DNA of 64,000 nucleotides from Cannabis sativa (Eukaryota > Streptophyta > Magnoliopsida > Rosales > Cannabaceae), in assembly GCF_029168945.1 (NCBI RefSeq), contig NC_083605.1, positions 2,549,280-2,613,279 of the forward strand, given 5' to 3'. Position numbers and translations under genes: made by a program. Shown here piece after piece: positions 35,256-46,796 of the stretch. Under the pieces are notes generated by a model. That model did no database searches. It saw only the letters and a list, made by a program, of their open reading frames with translations, and had not been told where the DNA came from. Numbering within the stretch: position 1 is the stretch's first letter; each line of letters opens with the position of its first letter.

Positions 35256-38059
35256 CACGTCTCGAAGCTCTCTCTCAGGGATGGTTCCCTTACAGGCAAG
35301 ATCAATCCCTCCTTGCTTAATCTCACACATCTAGCCAACTTAGACTTGAGCTTAAACAATTTTGAGGGAATTCAAATTCCAAGTTTTGTGGGTTCTCTTG
35401 TGAGTTTAAGATATCTTAACCTCACATATGGAGAATTCAAGGGAATGATTCCCCAACAACTTGGAAATCTCTCAAGTTTACTCTATCTTGGGCTTGGACA
35501 TAATTTAGACTTATATGTTGACAATCTTCATTGGGTCTCTAGTCTTTCTTCATTGGAATCACTAGACTTATCTTATGTTAATCTTAGTAAGGCATATGAT
35601 CATTGGCTTTTAGCATTAAATATGATCCCTTCCTTGCAAGAATTACGCTTGTCCTATTGTTATCTTAGTCATATTCATTTTCCATCTCACATAAATCTTA
35701 CATCCCTTGAGACACTTGACCTGAGTTACAACTCTCTTAAGCTTGGAGGTTCAATTCTTTGCACCTTTCGAAATAACATGAGCCTTTTAATATATCTTGA
35801 TTTGTCTAGCAATAACATAAACTCTGTCATTCCCAATTGCTTTTATAGTTTTTCCAATCTTGAACACCTCCACCTTTCTAATACTAATCTGCATGGAATT
35901 ATCTCAAGTGATGTAGCAAATTTGACCTCTATAGTCAATTTAAACTTGAGGGGTAATGCTCTAGCAGGAAAAATCCCTTCATTTATGGGAAAACTATGCA
36001 ATTTGGAAGAATTTGATTTAGCAGGCAATAATTACAAAGGCAGCGTCTCAATGGTTTTCGAAAGCTTGTCAGGTTGTCTTTCTAAAAGTTTGAAGTCATT
36101 GAATTTGGGAGGAAATTCGTTTGATTCATTCACTGGCCAAATCTTGGAAACTTACATGAGACATTTTAAAAAATTACATGTTCTTTCACTTAGAAATAAT
36201 ATATTTTCTGGTCCCATTCCATTGTCAATATTTGGAAACTTAATATCCTTGAAGACATTAGATCTTTCTTCAAATAATTTCAGTGGACCTCTTCCAGAAT
36301 TCCATGCTTCTCTCTCAAAGTTAGAATCCCTTTCTATTGACTGAAACAAATTAAGTGGGTCAATTCCAAAAAGTCTTCAGTCTCTCTCAAAATTAAAACA
36401 CCTCTCCATTTCAAATAACCAATTAAGTGGGTCACTTCCAACAAGTCTTGGGTCTCTTGCAAATTTAGAAATTCTTTGGATCGACTCAAATAATTTCAAA
36501 GGTGATGTGTCTCAAGTTCATTTTGCCAATCTCACAAAGCTCAAGTTCATACTTGCTTCTGGAAATAAACTAAGCATGAAAGTAGGTTCAAATTGGGTTC
36601 CTCCCTTTTCTCTCCTGGTCTTGGAATTGAGAAATTGGAACTTGGGTCCTCATTTTCCTATATGGCTAAAATCACAAAAAAATATTTCTCAAATCGACAT
36701 CTCCAACACTGGAATTTCAGGTGTCATTCCTCAATGGTTTTGGAATAATTTTGTTTCTAATCATTTTATTAGAGTTGACATTTCTGAAAACCAAATCTAT
36801 GGGGAAATTCCTAATTTTCCAAATGATGTTTCATGTTTACTAAACATGAGTTTCAACAAGTTGACAGGTCTAATACCACGTATTCCAATTTCGGACATGT
36901 TAGATCTTTCAAATAATTACTTGTAGGGTAATATTTCTAATTTTCTTTGTGATCCAACATCTTATCAAAGAGAGGTATTAAGACTTTATCTTAACAACAA
37001 TTTTTTATCAGAAACATTTCTGATTGTTGGATGTATTGGTCGAAATTAATAATGATAGACTTGGATAACAATAATTTGAATGGAATTATTCCAAGCTCTA
37101 TTGGCTTTTTAAGAAATTTAGAATCATTGCATCTTCGCAATAATAGCCTTGTTGGAGAAGTACCAGAATCTCTTAAGAATTGTTTGGCTTTATCTGGACT
37201 TGATCTTGGTCTTAATAAGTTGGTGGGAACTATACCAAGATGGATCGGAAGTCTTCCAAGCTTGGGCCTTCTTGTTCTCCGTTCAAACAACTTGACAGGT
37301 CTTATTCCAGCCGAGTTGTGTAAGCTTCTCATACTTCAAATATTGGATACTGGAAATAACAATTTGATGGGGAAAATACCAAGATGTTTCAAAAATTTAA
37401 CTTCATTTTACTTTAGTGTTGATACTCAAGAGGCTAGAGAGAATGTGAATCTTGTTGTTAAAGGAAGGGAAGGACAATACAACACCATCTTATTTCTCGT
37501 GCGTGTCTTAGATTTCTCAAGGAACCAATTATCAGGTGAAATCCCAGAAGAACTTACAAGTCTTCAAGGATTACAATCGTTGAATTTGTCAAGAAACTAT
37601 TTGAGTGGGAACATTCCAATAGAAATTGATAATATGATATGGTTGGAATCTCTTGATCTCTCAAGGAACCATTTGTTCGGTCACATTCCTAAAAGTTTGT
37701 CAAGTTTATCATTCTTGAGTCACTTGAACTTGTCATACAACAACTTGTCGGGACAAATTCCAATAGGCACGCAATTGCAAAGCATGGATGCTTCTAGCTT
37801 TATTGGCAACAAATTGTGTGGACCACCGCTCAAAAAGTGTATTGAAGATCATGACACAACGCATTCAAATGGAAGTAAGGAAGATGGTGAATATTGGTTC
37901 CGATTGGGCATAGGAATGGGGTTTGGAGTGAGCTTTCTTGGTGTTATTGTTACGTTAGTGGTATGCGAATTTTGAAGACGTGCTTACTTTTGGTTTTTCG
38001 AAGAGTATTTGTGGAATAAGTTTGTGGACTATTTTATCAAAATAAAGTACATGTTTTGA

Positions 38060-38490
38060 AAGTATTTGTGTCAATCATGTTTTAAAGTCTTTTTTTGTAA
38101 TAAGGAAAGTGTTAGTTTTGTCTTCTTTTTTTTTTCTTTGTAAGTTTGTTTCAGGTATTATCATTTTGGGAGATATCCCCATTTATGGTTTCAAAAAGTT
38201 TTAAGAGTTTAATAAAAACATTGTGTGTTTTGCAATACTTGCTTTTCTCATTCTTTTTTTATGTGTTCTAATTATTTTGTATAGTTGATTACTAATAATA
38301 ATGTGTTTTTGTTTGCTTGAGCAAAAGAAATGTGTATTATCGCTTTTGAAAATGTATTGTGGTTAGGAATTTTGTAGACTTGTTTACATATCTTAATATA
38401 TCATTGCATATATATATATTAATATATATAGAGAGAGAGAGAAGAAGAGTTATAAATGTATATATGTAAGCAAATTGAAAGTGTTACAAG
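38060..38490 (+). other. 3' flank of RLP-A, shared with RLP-B
   Basis: It aligns with 54439-54840 downstream of RLP-B (shared TTTTAAAGTCTTTTTTT, GTTAGTTTTGTCTTCTT, GCTTGAGCAAAAGAAATGTG). The tandem duplication that made A and B therefore included the 3' untranslated region and about 400 bp beyond. No separate gene. Confidence 0.7.
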
Positions 38491-39366
38491 TATCGTCCTA
38501 TTAAATCCTGTGAGTTGCGAACCACTAGGCGACAGGTCCCTGTCTGTGAGCCCTATAGCTGTGAAGGCCTCTTTAAAATAGATATACGGAGCTCCCTTTA
38601 TCTACAAGTATTTAGCCACGACTTTATTTGCGAGGTTTTCGGCAACCAATTAAATGAGATAATGATGAGAGATTTGGAATAATTAATGCAGATGATTTTT
38701 ACGTGGTTCGGGCATTAATAAGCCGTAGTCCACGAGTCTTTTTTATTAATGAGAGCTTTTATACAGAGAATGTTCTTGGTGAGTTTCTCTCTCTCTCTTG
38801 TTTTATTTTTTTGATCGATCTTGGCCCCCTTCTCATTTTGTTCAGGGGTATTTATAGAGTTTGGTAATAGTAGCTAAAAAGGGATAACTTGTCTTTGAGT
38901 GCCAATAATGTATGAGCACAAGTTCCCAGGAGATACAAAATAGGGAATGCATGACCTATGTCGTAGGTATCATAGGGATTATGTGAGATTAATCTTTATC
39001 GTTCTTTGATTGATGTGATTCTTCATAATGGAGCCGTCACTAGCCCCTTTGATTATCGTGTAATCACCGTAAACTATGCTTACGTTGTCTGACATGTTCT
39101 CTTTTGGGCGTTCCAAGACAATTTTCACATGTTGTATTAAATGTGAGGTGACTGTTTGAATAGGTTCTCCTACTCCCGGAGATGCTTCGTTATATTTCTA
39201 GCTCCCGGAGAGGAAGGACATGCTTTATGTACTTCTCCGGGGGCTTACTTCCTGAAGTACACTTATCCGTCTATATATGTCAGCTAGTTCTCAATTGAGG
39301 TGTCTTTTTGATCCACGTGTCATACGCAGCCGCGGCTACGTATTTTGAGAAAAATCCGAGACAACA
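38491..39366 (-). mobile_element. Probable solo copia LTR
   Basis: Read on the minus strand it begins TGTTGTCTCGGATTTTTC and contains a TATAAATA box near 38850-38856 and two CTCCCGGAG palindromes (near 39173 and 39202). Its block TTTACGTGGTTCGGGCATTA...TAGTCCACGAG parallels GTACGTGGTTTCAAC...TAGTCCACGGGG in the Sirevirus LTRs. No internal domain is attached. The left border (about 38491) and a target duplication could not be fixed. A solo LTR from recombination is the simplest reading. Confidence 0.5.
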
Positions 39367-39500
39367 ATCAAAATAGATAATTTTATTTATTAGTTGATCG
39401 ATTTAATTTTTGGTAAGTACACCCTAACTATTTATTTATTCTGATTAAACACCACCAGTTAATTGTCCATATAATTATAAAATTTCAAATAGATCATTAA

Positions 39501-39740
39501 GGGTTCGTTTGGTATGCCGTATTACACCATATTCTATTGTATAGTATTATATTGAATTGTATTTCATGCAATATTTTTATGTAAAAATATATATAGTATT
39601 GACTTGTATGGACACATAAATATATAATATTTTAGTATAATTAAAGTTTAATATAGTATTATATAAAAGGATGATATATAATAATCCAATTTAATATATT
39701 AAAATACAATACAACTTAATACAACGTACCAAACGAGACC
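39501..39740. mobile_element. Tourist-like (PIF/Harbinger) MITE
   Basis: A 240-bp element with terminal inverted repeats GGGTTCGTTTGGTATG and the reverse complement of CGTACCAAACGAGACC. It is flanked by the 3-bp target duplication TAA (39498-39500, 39741-39743). The interior is AT-rich and noncoding. Size, ends and TAA duplication match non-autonomous PIF/Harbinger elements. Confidence 0.85.
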
Positions 39741-39743
39741 TAA

Positions 39744-40960
39744 GAATATTTTTAAACCCTAAAATTGTTAATCAAGAACAAAGCTTTGATCGGAAGGAAT
39801 CGTCCATTATTAAATTCTGAATAATAAGGTAGATGGTCATAGTGTCAGAAAAGATAATAATAAATTTAAGATGAATTTGTATACTAATATAGAATATGAT
39901 GATATATAATAATTAAGTATGTGTAGCTGATTGATTCATAGTAATTATTATAATATTTGATAGTGCAATACTATCAACTGAATCTTTATCTCCAAATCTC
40001 TAAATAAGGATAATTTTTATTTATCTCATTATCAAAAGGTATATAATTATGATGAGACAATATGTTTTATAGAGTTAGGGAAGGGATTTAGCTACATAAT
40101 TCTAGTTAGACTGGATCTGTTAATCAAAAGTTTCAGTTTATTAAAAAAGCTCACACGTTTACTTCAACTAACTTTTGCGCACACAAATACTAAGCCCATC
40201 AATTATTGATCACTAACAATACAGCAACAAACTATGCAATCACGCTAAATAAAAGTCTAACACAGAATAGGAAAGAATTTATAATCAGTGTTATAATACC
40301 GGATAAACTTATAAATACGTATATAATATATATTCATATGGGTATTCATTATATATAATACAGAGTTGATGATATTGTAGACGTAATAGCAAAACTGAGT
40401 CCAGGAGAGATTAAAACAAACAACTCAGTCAAAGATACAAATAATAATGAATTCGATTATTAAACTAAATACATATATAAAGAAATATCGGTCATATATA
40501 TGTCAATATTATATTTCTCAAGATTTTAAACAAAAACCAAAATTTGAATATTTCTCAAGTTGACTTTTGACGAATTGAAGGGTTGATGGAGCAGAGTACG
40601 TACTAGGGGTGGTTTCGAAATGGAACATATAATTTACGATTTATTGGTAATTTTGAAATGGAACCTCATCCTTAAAGTATAACATAAAATAGATTAAGTG
40701 AAATTATAGAGTAGAAAAATTTTGAATGTTGAACTGGACTATATTAAATTTAAGTAATGATAATGATTTGAATTTATACTAAACATAATTTGTCAGATTT
40801 TGAGTGGCTAAACAATATATATATATGTAATAGTATTTGGGAATACTATGTAATTGTGTGTGTAACAAGTAATCAAAAGAAAAGTGCTAACGTAATACAA
40901 TACTATAATATTTTAATTAATGTCATTATTAAGGTTGTTTCGGAGAAGAAGAGACTTCCC
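39744..40960. other. Upstream region of RLP-B, no gene seen
   Basis: AT-rich intergenic DNA with no supported coding region, leading to the RLP-B core promoter. It does not obviously align with the RLP-A promoter, so A and B have different upstream regions although their coding and 3' regions are alike. Confidence 0.5.
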
Positions 40961-40967
40961 ACATCAA

Positions 40968-40980
40968 TATATATATATAG
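40968..40980 (+). promoter_or_regulatory. TATA-like box of RLP-B
   Basis: ATATATATATATAGAG, about 75-85 bp upstream of the ATG at 41052. Plausible by position, but AT runs are common here. Confidence 0.4.
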
Positions 40981-42606
40981 AGAAGTTATCAAGTTTATAC
41001 ATCTTACTATATATCCTTTAAATTATCAATCTTTAATTACAAGAAATAACCATGCATTATTATTATCAAGTTACACTCATTATAATTTTATTATATGTAA
41101 TTGTTGCAAAGGGAGACACCAACTCCAACTCCACACTCTGCATTGAAACAGAAAAGCAAGCTCTTTTGAGTTTCAAGAAGTATTTGGTTGATGATGATAA
41201 CAAATTGGTGTCGTGGAATGTTTCTGAAGAAGAAGATTGCTGCAAATGGGCTGGAATTTCTTGCAACGTTCTTACTGGCCACGTCTCAAAGCTTTCCCTT
41301 AAGGATGGTTCTTTTACAGGCAAGATCAATCCCTCCTTACTTAATCTCACACATCTAGTTAACTTAGACTTGAGCTTAAACAATTTTGGAGGGATTCCAA
41401 TTCCGAGTTTTGTGGGTTCTCTTGTGAGTTTAAGATATCTTAACCTCACAGATGGAGGATTTAGCGGAATGATTCCCCACCATCTTGGAAATCTCTCAAG
41501 TTTGCTCTATCTTGGGCTTGGAGATAATTATGACTTATATGTTGACAACCTTCATTGGATCTCTAGTCTTTCTTCGTTGGAATCTCTAGACTTATCTAGT
41601 GTTAATCTTAGTAAAGCATCTGATCATTGGCTTTTAGCAATAAATATGATCCCTTCCTTGCAAGAATTACACTTGTTCTATTGTTATCTCACTCATATTC
41701 ATTTTCCATCATCTCACATAAATCTTACATCCCTTGAAACACTTGACTTGAGTTACAACTTTCTTGAGCTTGGAGGTTCAATTCCTTGTACCTTTCGAAA
41801 TAACATGAGCCTTTTAAAATATCTTGATTTGTCTCGCAATAATATAGACTCTGTTATTCCTAAATGCTTTTTTAGTTTTCCCAACCTTGAACACCTCCAC
41901 CTTTCTAATACCAAACTGCAGGGCATTATCTCAACTGACATAGCAAATTTGAGCTCTTCTATTGTCAGTTTGGACTTGTCAATTAATGCTCTATCAGGAA
42001 AAATACCAACATCCATGGGAAAACTTTGTAAATTGGAAGAATTTAATTTGGCACTCAATAGATACAAAGGTAGTGTTTCAATGATATTTCAAAGCTTGTC
42101 AGGTTGTCTTGCAAAAAATATGAAGTCGTTGAATTTCTTTGATTCCTTTGATGGTCAAATAGTGGATAAAATAAAAGAGTTTGAGAATTTAGGTGATTTT
42201 TTTCTTCATTCTAATAGATTTTCAGGGCCCATTCCAAATCTAATATTTACAAACTTAAAATCATTGAAGTCATTAAGTCTTTTTTCTAACCGTTTCAGTG
42301 GACCTCTTCCAGAAAGCTTGGCCTCTCTCTCAAAGTTAGAATCCCTCGATATTTCAGATAACCATTTAAGTGGTCCTCTACCAAAAAGTCTTGGGTCTCT
42401 CTCACAATTACAAACACTAACAATTTCCAATAACCATTTCAGTGGTCTTCTACCAGAAAGTCTTGGGTCTCTCACTCAGCTAGAATCCCTCCGTATTTCA
42501 GATAACCATTTAAATGGTCCTCTACCAAAAAGTCTTTGGTCTCTCTCAAATTTAGAATATCTTTCTATCGCATCAAATTGTTTCGAAGGTTATGTGCATG
42601 AAGTTC

Positions 42607-42611
42607 ATTTT
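42607..42611. repeat. Target-site duplication ATTTT, left copy
   Basis: ATTTT directly before the left LTR of Sirevirus-2; partner at 52859-52863. The RLP-A sequence at this place (CAAGTTCATTTTGCCAATCTC) is uninterrupted. Confidence 0.93.
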
Positions 42612-43741
42612 TGAAAAACTGTGTTTTTGCAAATGTCAGTTGTATATAAGAAAATATAAAAACTGTAAGCGTTTGCAGCAGCAGAAAGTAATTCTGCTAC
42701 AGCAAAACTGAACAGGCAGAATATAAAATATTTGCAGAAAAATAAATAACTTGACACAAGAGATTTATACGTGGTATCAGTGTTCTCACGAACACTCCTA
42801 GTCCACGGGGCCACGCCCAGAGAATGAAATCAATTAATAAAGTATCAAAATTACAAAGACAATTGACTTAAACAAGTTTAGACTCCCTCTAAAGTATTGC
42901 CGCAATCCTTTGTAATCCACTTTATGAATCTGACTTCTTGAAACACCTTCAAGCCCGAACTCCCTTCGTCTTTGAAGTGTGAGTGCTTACTTCCTCCCGA
43001 AGTAAGGCTTTAGCAAGTCTTCTCCCGAAGACCAAGTGCTTACTTCCTCCCGAAGTAAGGCTTTATCAAGTCTTCTCCCGAAGACCAATCTCTTGTTCAG
43101 TCAAGTAGTTCTTCACAACCTCTAGGATAGAGTAAGAACAGAAATAGAACAACTAGAACCTAGGTGAACAACTAGGCTCTCACAAAACAAAGAAACACTC
43201 TCTTCTCTCAAAAGATAAATGTAGAAAATGAATAATGGAAGAGGTAATTCGAATGGTTGCTCTCTAGGCTCTATTTATAGATCATAGAAACCAAAGAGGC
43301 AACCACAAGTTCGAATTAGCAGCTGTACAAAGACTTTCCAAAAACCAACACGATCTGCTACAACAGATTCGGTTGCTGACGAACGGATACGCCCGAAACG
43401 GAAACTTACTAAAATCGGGTCCGATCTTCTTTCAAAGCTTGATTCCTGCCAAAAACAGATTAGATATTCTGATTGTATCAAGATACAATCGAAATTAATA
43501 AGGAAAAGGCAATAATCAAAGTTTCCCTTAAAATGACAACTTTCCAAAAGAGAATTCCTTCTCTTTTGAGAAGTTTTCAACAAAGGAAAGTTCGAATTTG
43601 AAAGTGCAACTTTCCAAACAAGGAAAATGGCAACTTATAACCGAATAAAAGAGGTAAGATTTCGAAAATGAATGCATAGCAATCTTACCATAAAAAGGAA
43701 AAATTATTTTGTCACCTAACTTGCCAAAAAAGGACTTTACA
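42612..43741 (-). repeat. 3' LTR of Sirevirus-2
   Basis: 1,130 bp from TGAAAAACTG to GGACTTTACA on the plus strand. Partner of 51729-52858. Contains the hairpin array at 42983-43087. Confidence 0.95.
42983..43087 (-). repeat. LTR hairpin array (Sirevirus-2, 3' LTR)
   Basis: Two tandem copies of a unit of about 53 bp. Each has one palindrome with arms CTTACTT/AAGTAAG and one with arms GTCTT/AAGAC, all enclosing CTCCCG. The copy in the other LTR is at 52101-52204. Same loop core as Sirevirus-1 with unrelated arms. Confidence 0.8.
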
Positions 43742-43992
43742 ATCTCCCCCTTTGGCACTTTAGATGAACAAAATAATTTTTACCATAAAGTACCTGCAAT
43801 GCAAAGTTAGCAAGAGCAACCTATATTACTCCCCCTGAGTAACACAATCGATTATCACAATAAAAACAAAGAACATGCTAACTTTAAATAATAAGGAACA
43901 TTAAGTTCACAGGTACTAACAAACCACAACTCCCCCTGAAAAAAGAGTCCAGAGTTGGGCAACAAAAAAATAATATCTCTCCCCCTTTTTGT
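43742..43992 (-). other. Polypurine tracts of Sirevirus-2 (multiple)
   Basis: The LTR-proximal tract (43742-43759) reads GTGCCAAAGGGGGAGAT in sense, the same as Sirevirus-1. Others lie near 43831, 43930 and 43979. Spacing and count are like Sirevirus-1. Confidence 0.85.
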
Positions 43993-44067
43993 TTATCGGA
44001 GTGCCAAAGTAAACAAAGAACAAAAATTAACCAAAGTTTAATGAAAAAAGAACCAAACGAAAACACT

Positions 44068-45627
44068 TTAATTTTTGTAGAGTTGAATCAAGGTGGACAG
44101 TTGCCTGGACATGTCATGCTGGACATCAGCCATTGCTTCAAGACGAGTGTACACATTCTGAAGTTCAGACTTGACTTCCAGGAGCTCTGCACGGCGAGCA
44201 CGAACTTGCACCGGCGAAGCGACGACGTACCAGCCTTTGGCCGTTTTTGGAACACACCATCAAAATACTCAGAAGGTTGGAAAGTAGGGCCAGTGATGGG
44301 AGGCTCAAGTGTTTCATGTGCTTGGGCCACATTCTTCTGAGAGGATAAAACCTTATAGATTAAATTTGGAAACACAAGTTTGAAGGTTGGCTTTTTACCT
44401 CTTCGAAAGGAGACAATCTGGTTGAGAATATGAGAGGCTAGATCAATGGAAGTTCCAGATGTGATGCGGTATAGGAGTGTAGCCACTTCTTGAGACACCA
44501 CGGTCTTGTTCGAATTTGGAACCCAATTGCTTAGTGCAAACCGCATAAGGGAAGCATGAGCAAAAGTGAGGTGAGTAATTCGAAGACTCTCCCCTGGTTT
44601 CAATTCTGAACGTGCACCAGTGAGTTCAGAGTGCATCAAGTCACGATCCATGGACATCACAGCATTGGAGACATTCTCAGGCAGTTGCAGGGCCTGAGCA
44701 ATGTCCTTTTCAGAAAATGAGAACCAATGACCCCTAACATACACTCTTCTATACAGTCTAGAGTTCTCATCAAGGAAATCATCAGTAAGATTAGCATAAA
44801 ACTCTTTAATAATGTTAGCAATGAATCCAATAAAACCAGTAAGAGTGTGTTCCCATTGATGAAATTGAATGAACTTTACAATACCATACACACGATGGGC
44901 ATGCAAATCATAATTCCTCTCACTTTCAAACTTACGAGTTGCATAAAGATTCCAGTCACGCTCATTGTCTCGATAGTAAAAAGTTGGACAGCCAGAGATA
45001 GAGGAAGGGATATTACCAGATGGAGGATCTTCCATGGGCTGCTTGCCTTTGGCGACGGCAGAGGCCTTTCTTTGCGAAGCGAGTTTTGAACGAGGAGGCT
45101 CTGGCTCAAGTTCTGTGTCCTCACTGTCCTTCTCAGTATGCAGAGAAACTGATTTGTCTGAAGAGACTTCCATTGGATCCTCTTCTTCTGAACTGGAACT
45201 CGAGGAAGCCGAGGGAGGATTGGTCTTGAGTTTCTTCTTGGCTGGAGGAGCAGACTTCTCTCGAGATTGAGAGGCTTGAAGTTCTTTCTCAGCCGAGGCT
45301 TGCTGGGCTCGAGTTCGAGTGGAAGGGCCTGTTGGAGTGGTGCCGGCCATTGATGCGGCGGGGAGGAGGAACAGCCAATGGAGGAGGAGATTCCTTCGAG
45401 GATTCAGAAGAGGAAGTCCAGGTGCGATAGGGCCTTACAGATTTGCGAGCCACTTGCTTGGGTGGACGTTTTGACTTCACGGCTTGAGATTCACGCTGGG
45501 GAAGCGATGAATCTCCAGGCTTTGCAACAGCAGGAGGAGGAACTGAGGCAGCAGGGGGTGCACTAGAAGGAGTTGGGACGGTTTCTTCTAATTTTTTTGA
45601 GTGCCCTAGATTCTTGGTTCTCACCAT
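44068..45627 (-). pseudogene. Extra 3' ORF of Sirevirus-2
   Basis: The start is the ATG at 45627 (MVRTKN), parallel to MAKTKN in Sirevirus-1; the stop is TAA at 44068-44070. The frame shifts twice, near 45365-45375 and near 44225-44245, both in GC-rich CAG-like contexts. Layout: Pro/Ser/Ala-rich N-terminus, basic and acidic low-complexity stretches (KKKLKTNPPSASSSSSSEEE), the folded domain (FYANLTDDFLDE, VYVRGHWFSFSEKDIAQAL, MRFALSNWVPNSN), and a C-terminal coiled coil (ELLEVKSELQNVYTRLEAM in the last frame). The domain again resembles the putative plant transposon protein family. The two homologues keep the folded middle and the C-terminal helix but little of the N-terminus, which suggests selection on the folded part. 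I see no membrane segment, so an envelope role is not supported. Function unknown. Confidence 0.78.
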
Positions 45628-45672
45628 TTTGAAACTGAAAGAGAAGATGAATAGTGTTTGACAGAGAAACAA

Positions 45673-46796
45673 GAAAGGGGGTTCGGGTAGGTGGTGAAAT
45701 AAGTGACAAAATTTGGTTTATATAACCTTGGAATCAAAACAAGAAAAAGGAAACCAATTTTGAAAATTCAAAATGAAACCGCCAGCCCATGAACCAAAAG
45801 AGGAAACCGCCCACTTCTCAACTCCTTTCCCCTTTTTTTTTTAAAAAAAAAAAATAAAAGGAAACTAGAAATGCCAACAAATTTTTCCAAAAATAAAGCA
45901 ATCTTTCAAGAAAAAAAGACACATTACCATATAAAGATTAATCTTTACTTGGAAAAATATCATAATAAATCAAAGAAAGAATGAATGTTGATACTTACCA
46001 TTTATGCACAAGATTTTCCTTGACCCATGAAGCAAGTCACACGCCTCCCTCTTTTTTTTTTTTTTTTTTTATTTTAAAATAAAATCGAAACAAAACAAAT
46101 AATGTGTACAGTGAGTATATGTGATTCGAATCAAGCAGAGAAATCAAATATCATTGACAATTGACAAAGTAGATTACATGTTATGCTTTCAAGGAAAATA
46201 ACTAATTAGAATCTCATGAGATGATCATACTTAATTGATGTTGAGGAAAAAGATATGCATGTTACTGAGAATTGTGAACCAGGATTATTACTTTAATTTT
46301 AATAGAGGAGACTTACAGAGTTGAACACACTTATCAGACATAAGTGTGTGCAGTGAAAATAGGATCATTGTCCTTGGCATGATTTTTTATTTTCGCCTTT
46401 TTCAAATTGATCCCGCAACTGGATGCTTTCACACCATACTGAAGGTAGCCCTTTTCTATGGTAGTGCATCCTCATCATAGTTGCTAATTACAATGTTCCA
46501 GCTTACTCATCAGATGGCTTTCACACTTCAGTATGGGTAGCTCTATTCCAGCAAGGGGCCTGACAAGCATGAAACAAAAATTGCTCAACTCTGTATAAGA
46601 ACATTTTTTAATCCCAGACACAAATAAAGAGTAACATGAATCTTTTAACACAACATCACAAAGTATGATCAGACAGAGATCCTAACTAATTATATTCCAA
46701 AAGCATAAACATGATTTGTCAAAAACAATGATAGAAGAATTAGAGCTAGAGAAGAATCACACAACACTATTGTACACGAATGATGAACGGATAAAA
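45673..46796 (-). other. Spacer between pol and extra ORF, Sirevirus-2
   Basis: 1.1 kb without a gene. It contains an A/T run palindrome near 45832-45853, a long T run at 46049-46070, and the conserved structured block at 46390-46560. Confidence 0.65.
46421..46536 (-). other. Conserved RNA stem element, Sirevirus-2
   Basis: Arms 46434-46444 (CCATACTGAAG) and 46526-46536 (CTTCAGTATGG) are perfectly complementary over 11 bases with an 81-base loop. A local stem, GGATGC (46421-46426) with GCATCC (46466-46471), encloses the first arm and would compete. The loop keeps GGTAGCCCTTTTC and GATGGCTTTCACAC in common with Sirevirus-1, while the stem bases themselves differ between elements and stay paired. 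Confidence 0.8.

Larger units (their letters stand above)
13861..38059 (+). pseudogene. RLP-A: LRR receptor-like protein split by a 21-kb nested retrotransposon
   Basis: The coding pieces are 13861-14118 and 35251-38059. The first piece gives a signal peptide (hydrophobic run TTMIMFFMFLAEVALM) and the LRR N-cap (EKQALLSFKKDLVDD, then a CCKWAGISC pair). The second resumes at HVSKLSL and runs through many LRRs, the island (VKGREGQYNTI near 37460), the last LRRs, an acidic linker and a membrane helix (FRLGIGMGFGVSFLGVIVTL near 37905). Breaks besides the insertion are TGA at 36342-36344, TAG near 36924-36926, a one-base loss near 37010, and TGA near 37973 just after the helix (TGG in RLP-B), which removes the last 27 or so codons. 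Two ATGs lie in a 12-bp direct repeat at 13861 and 13873. The intact family member acts as a plasma-membrane immune receptor that signals through partner kinases; this copy is dead. Confidence 0.9.

Noticed and set aside
40790..41146. 118-codon frame overlapping the start of RLP-B
   Set aside because: A shadow frame over the promoter and signal peptide of RLP-B. The RLP-B frame from 41052 is clearly the real one.
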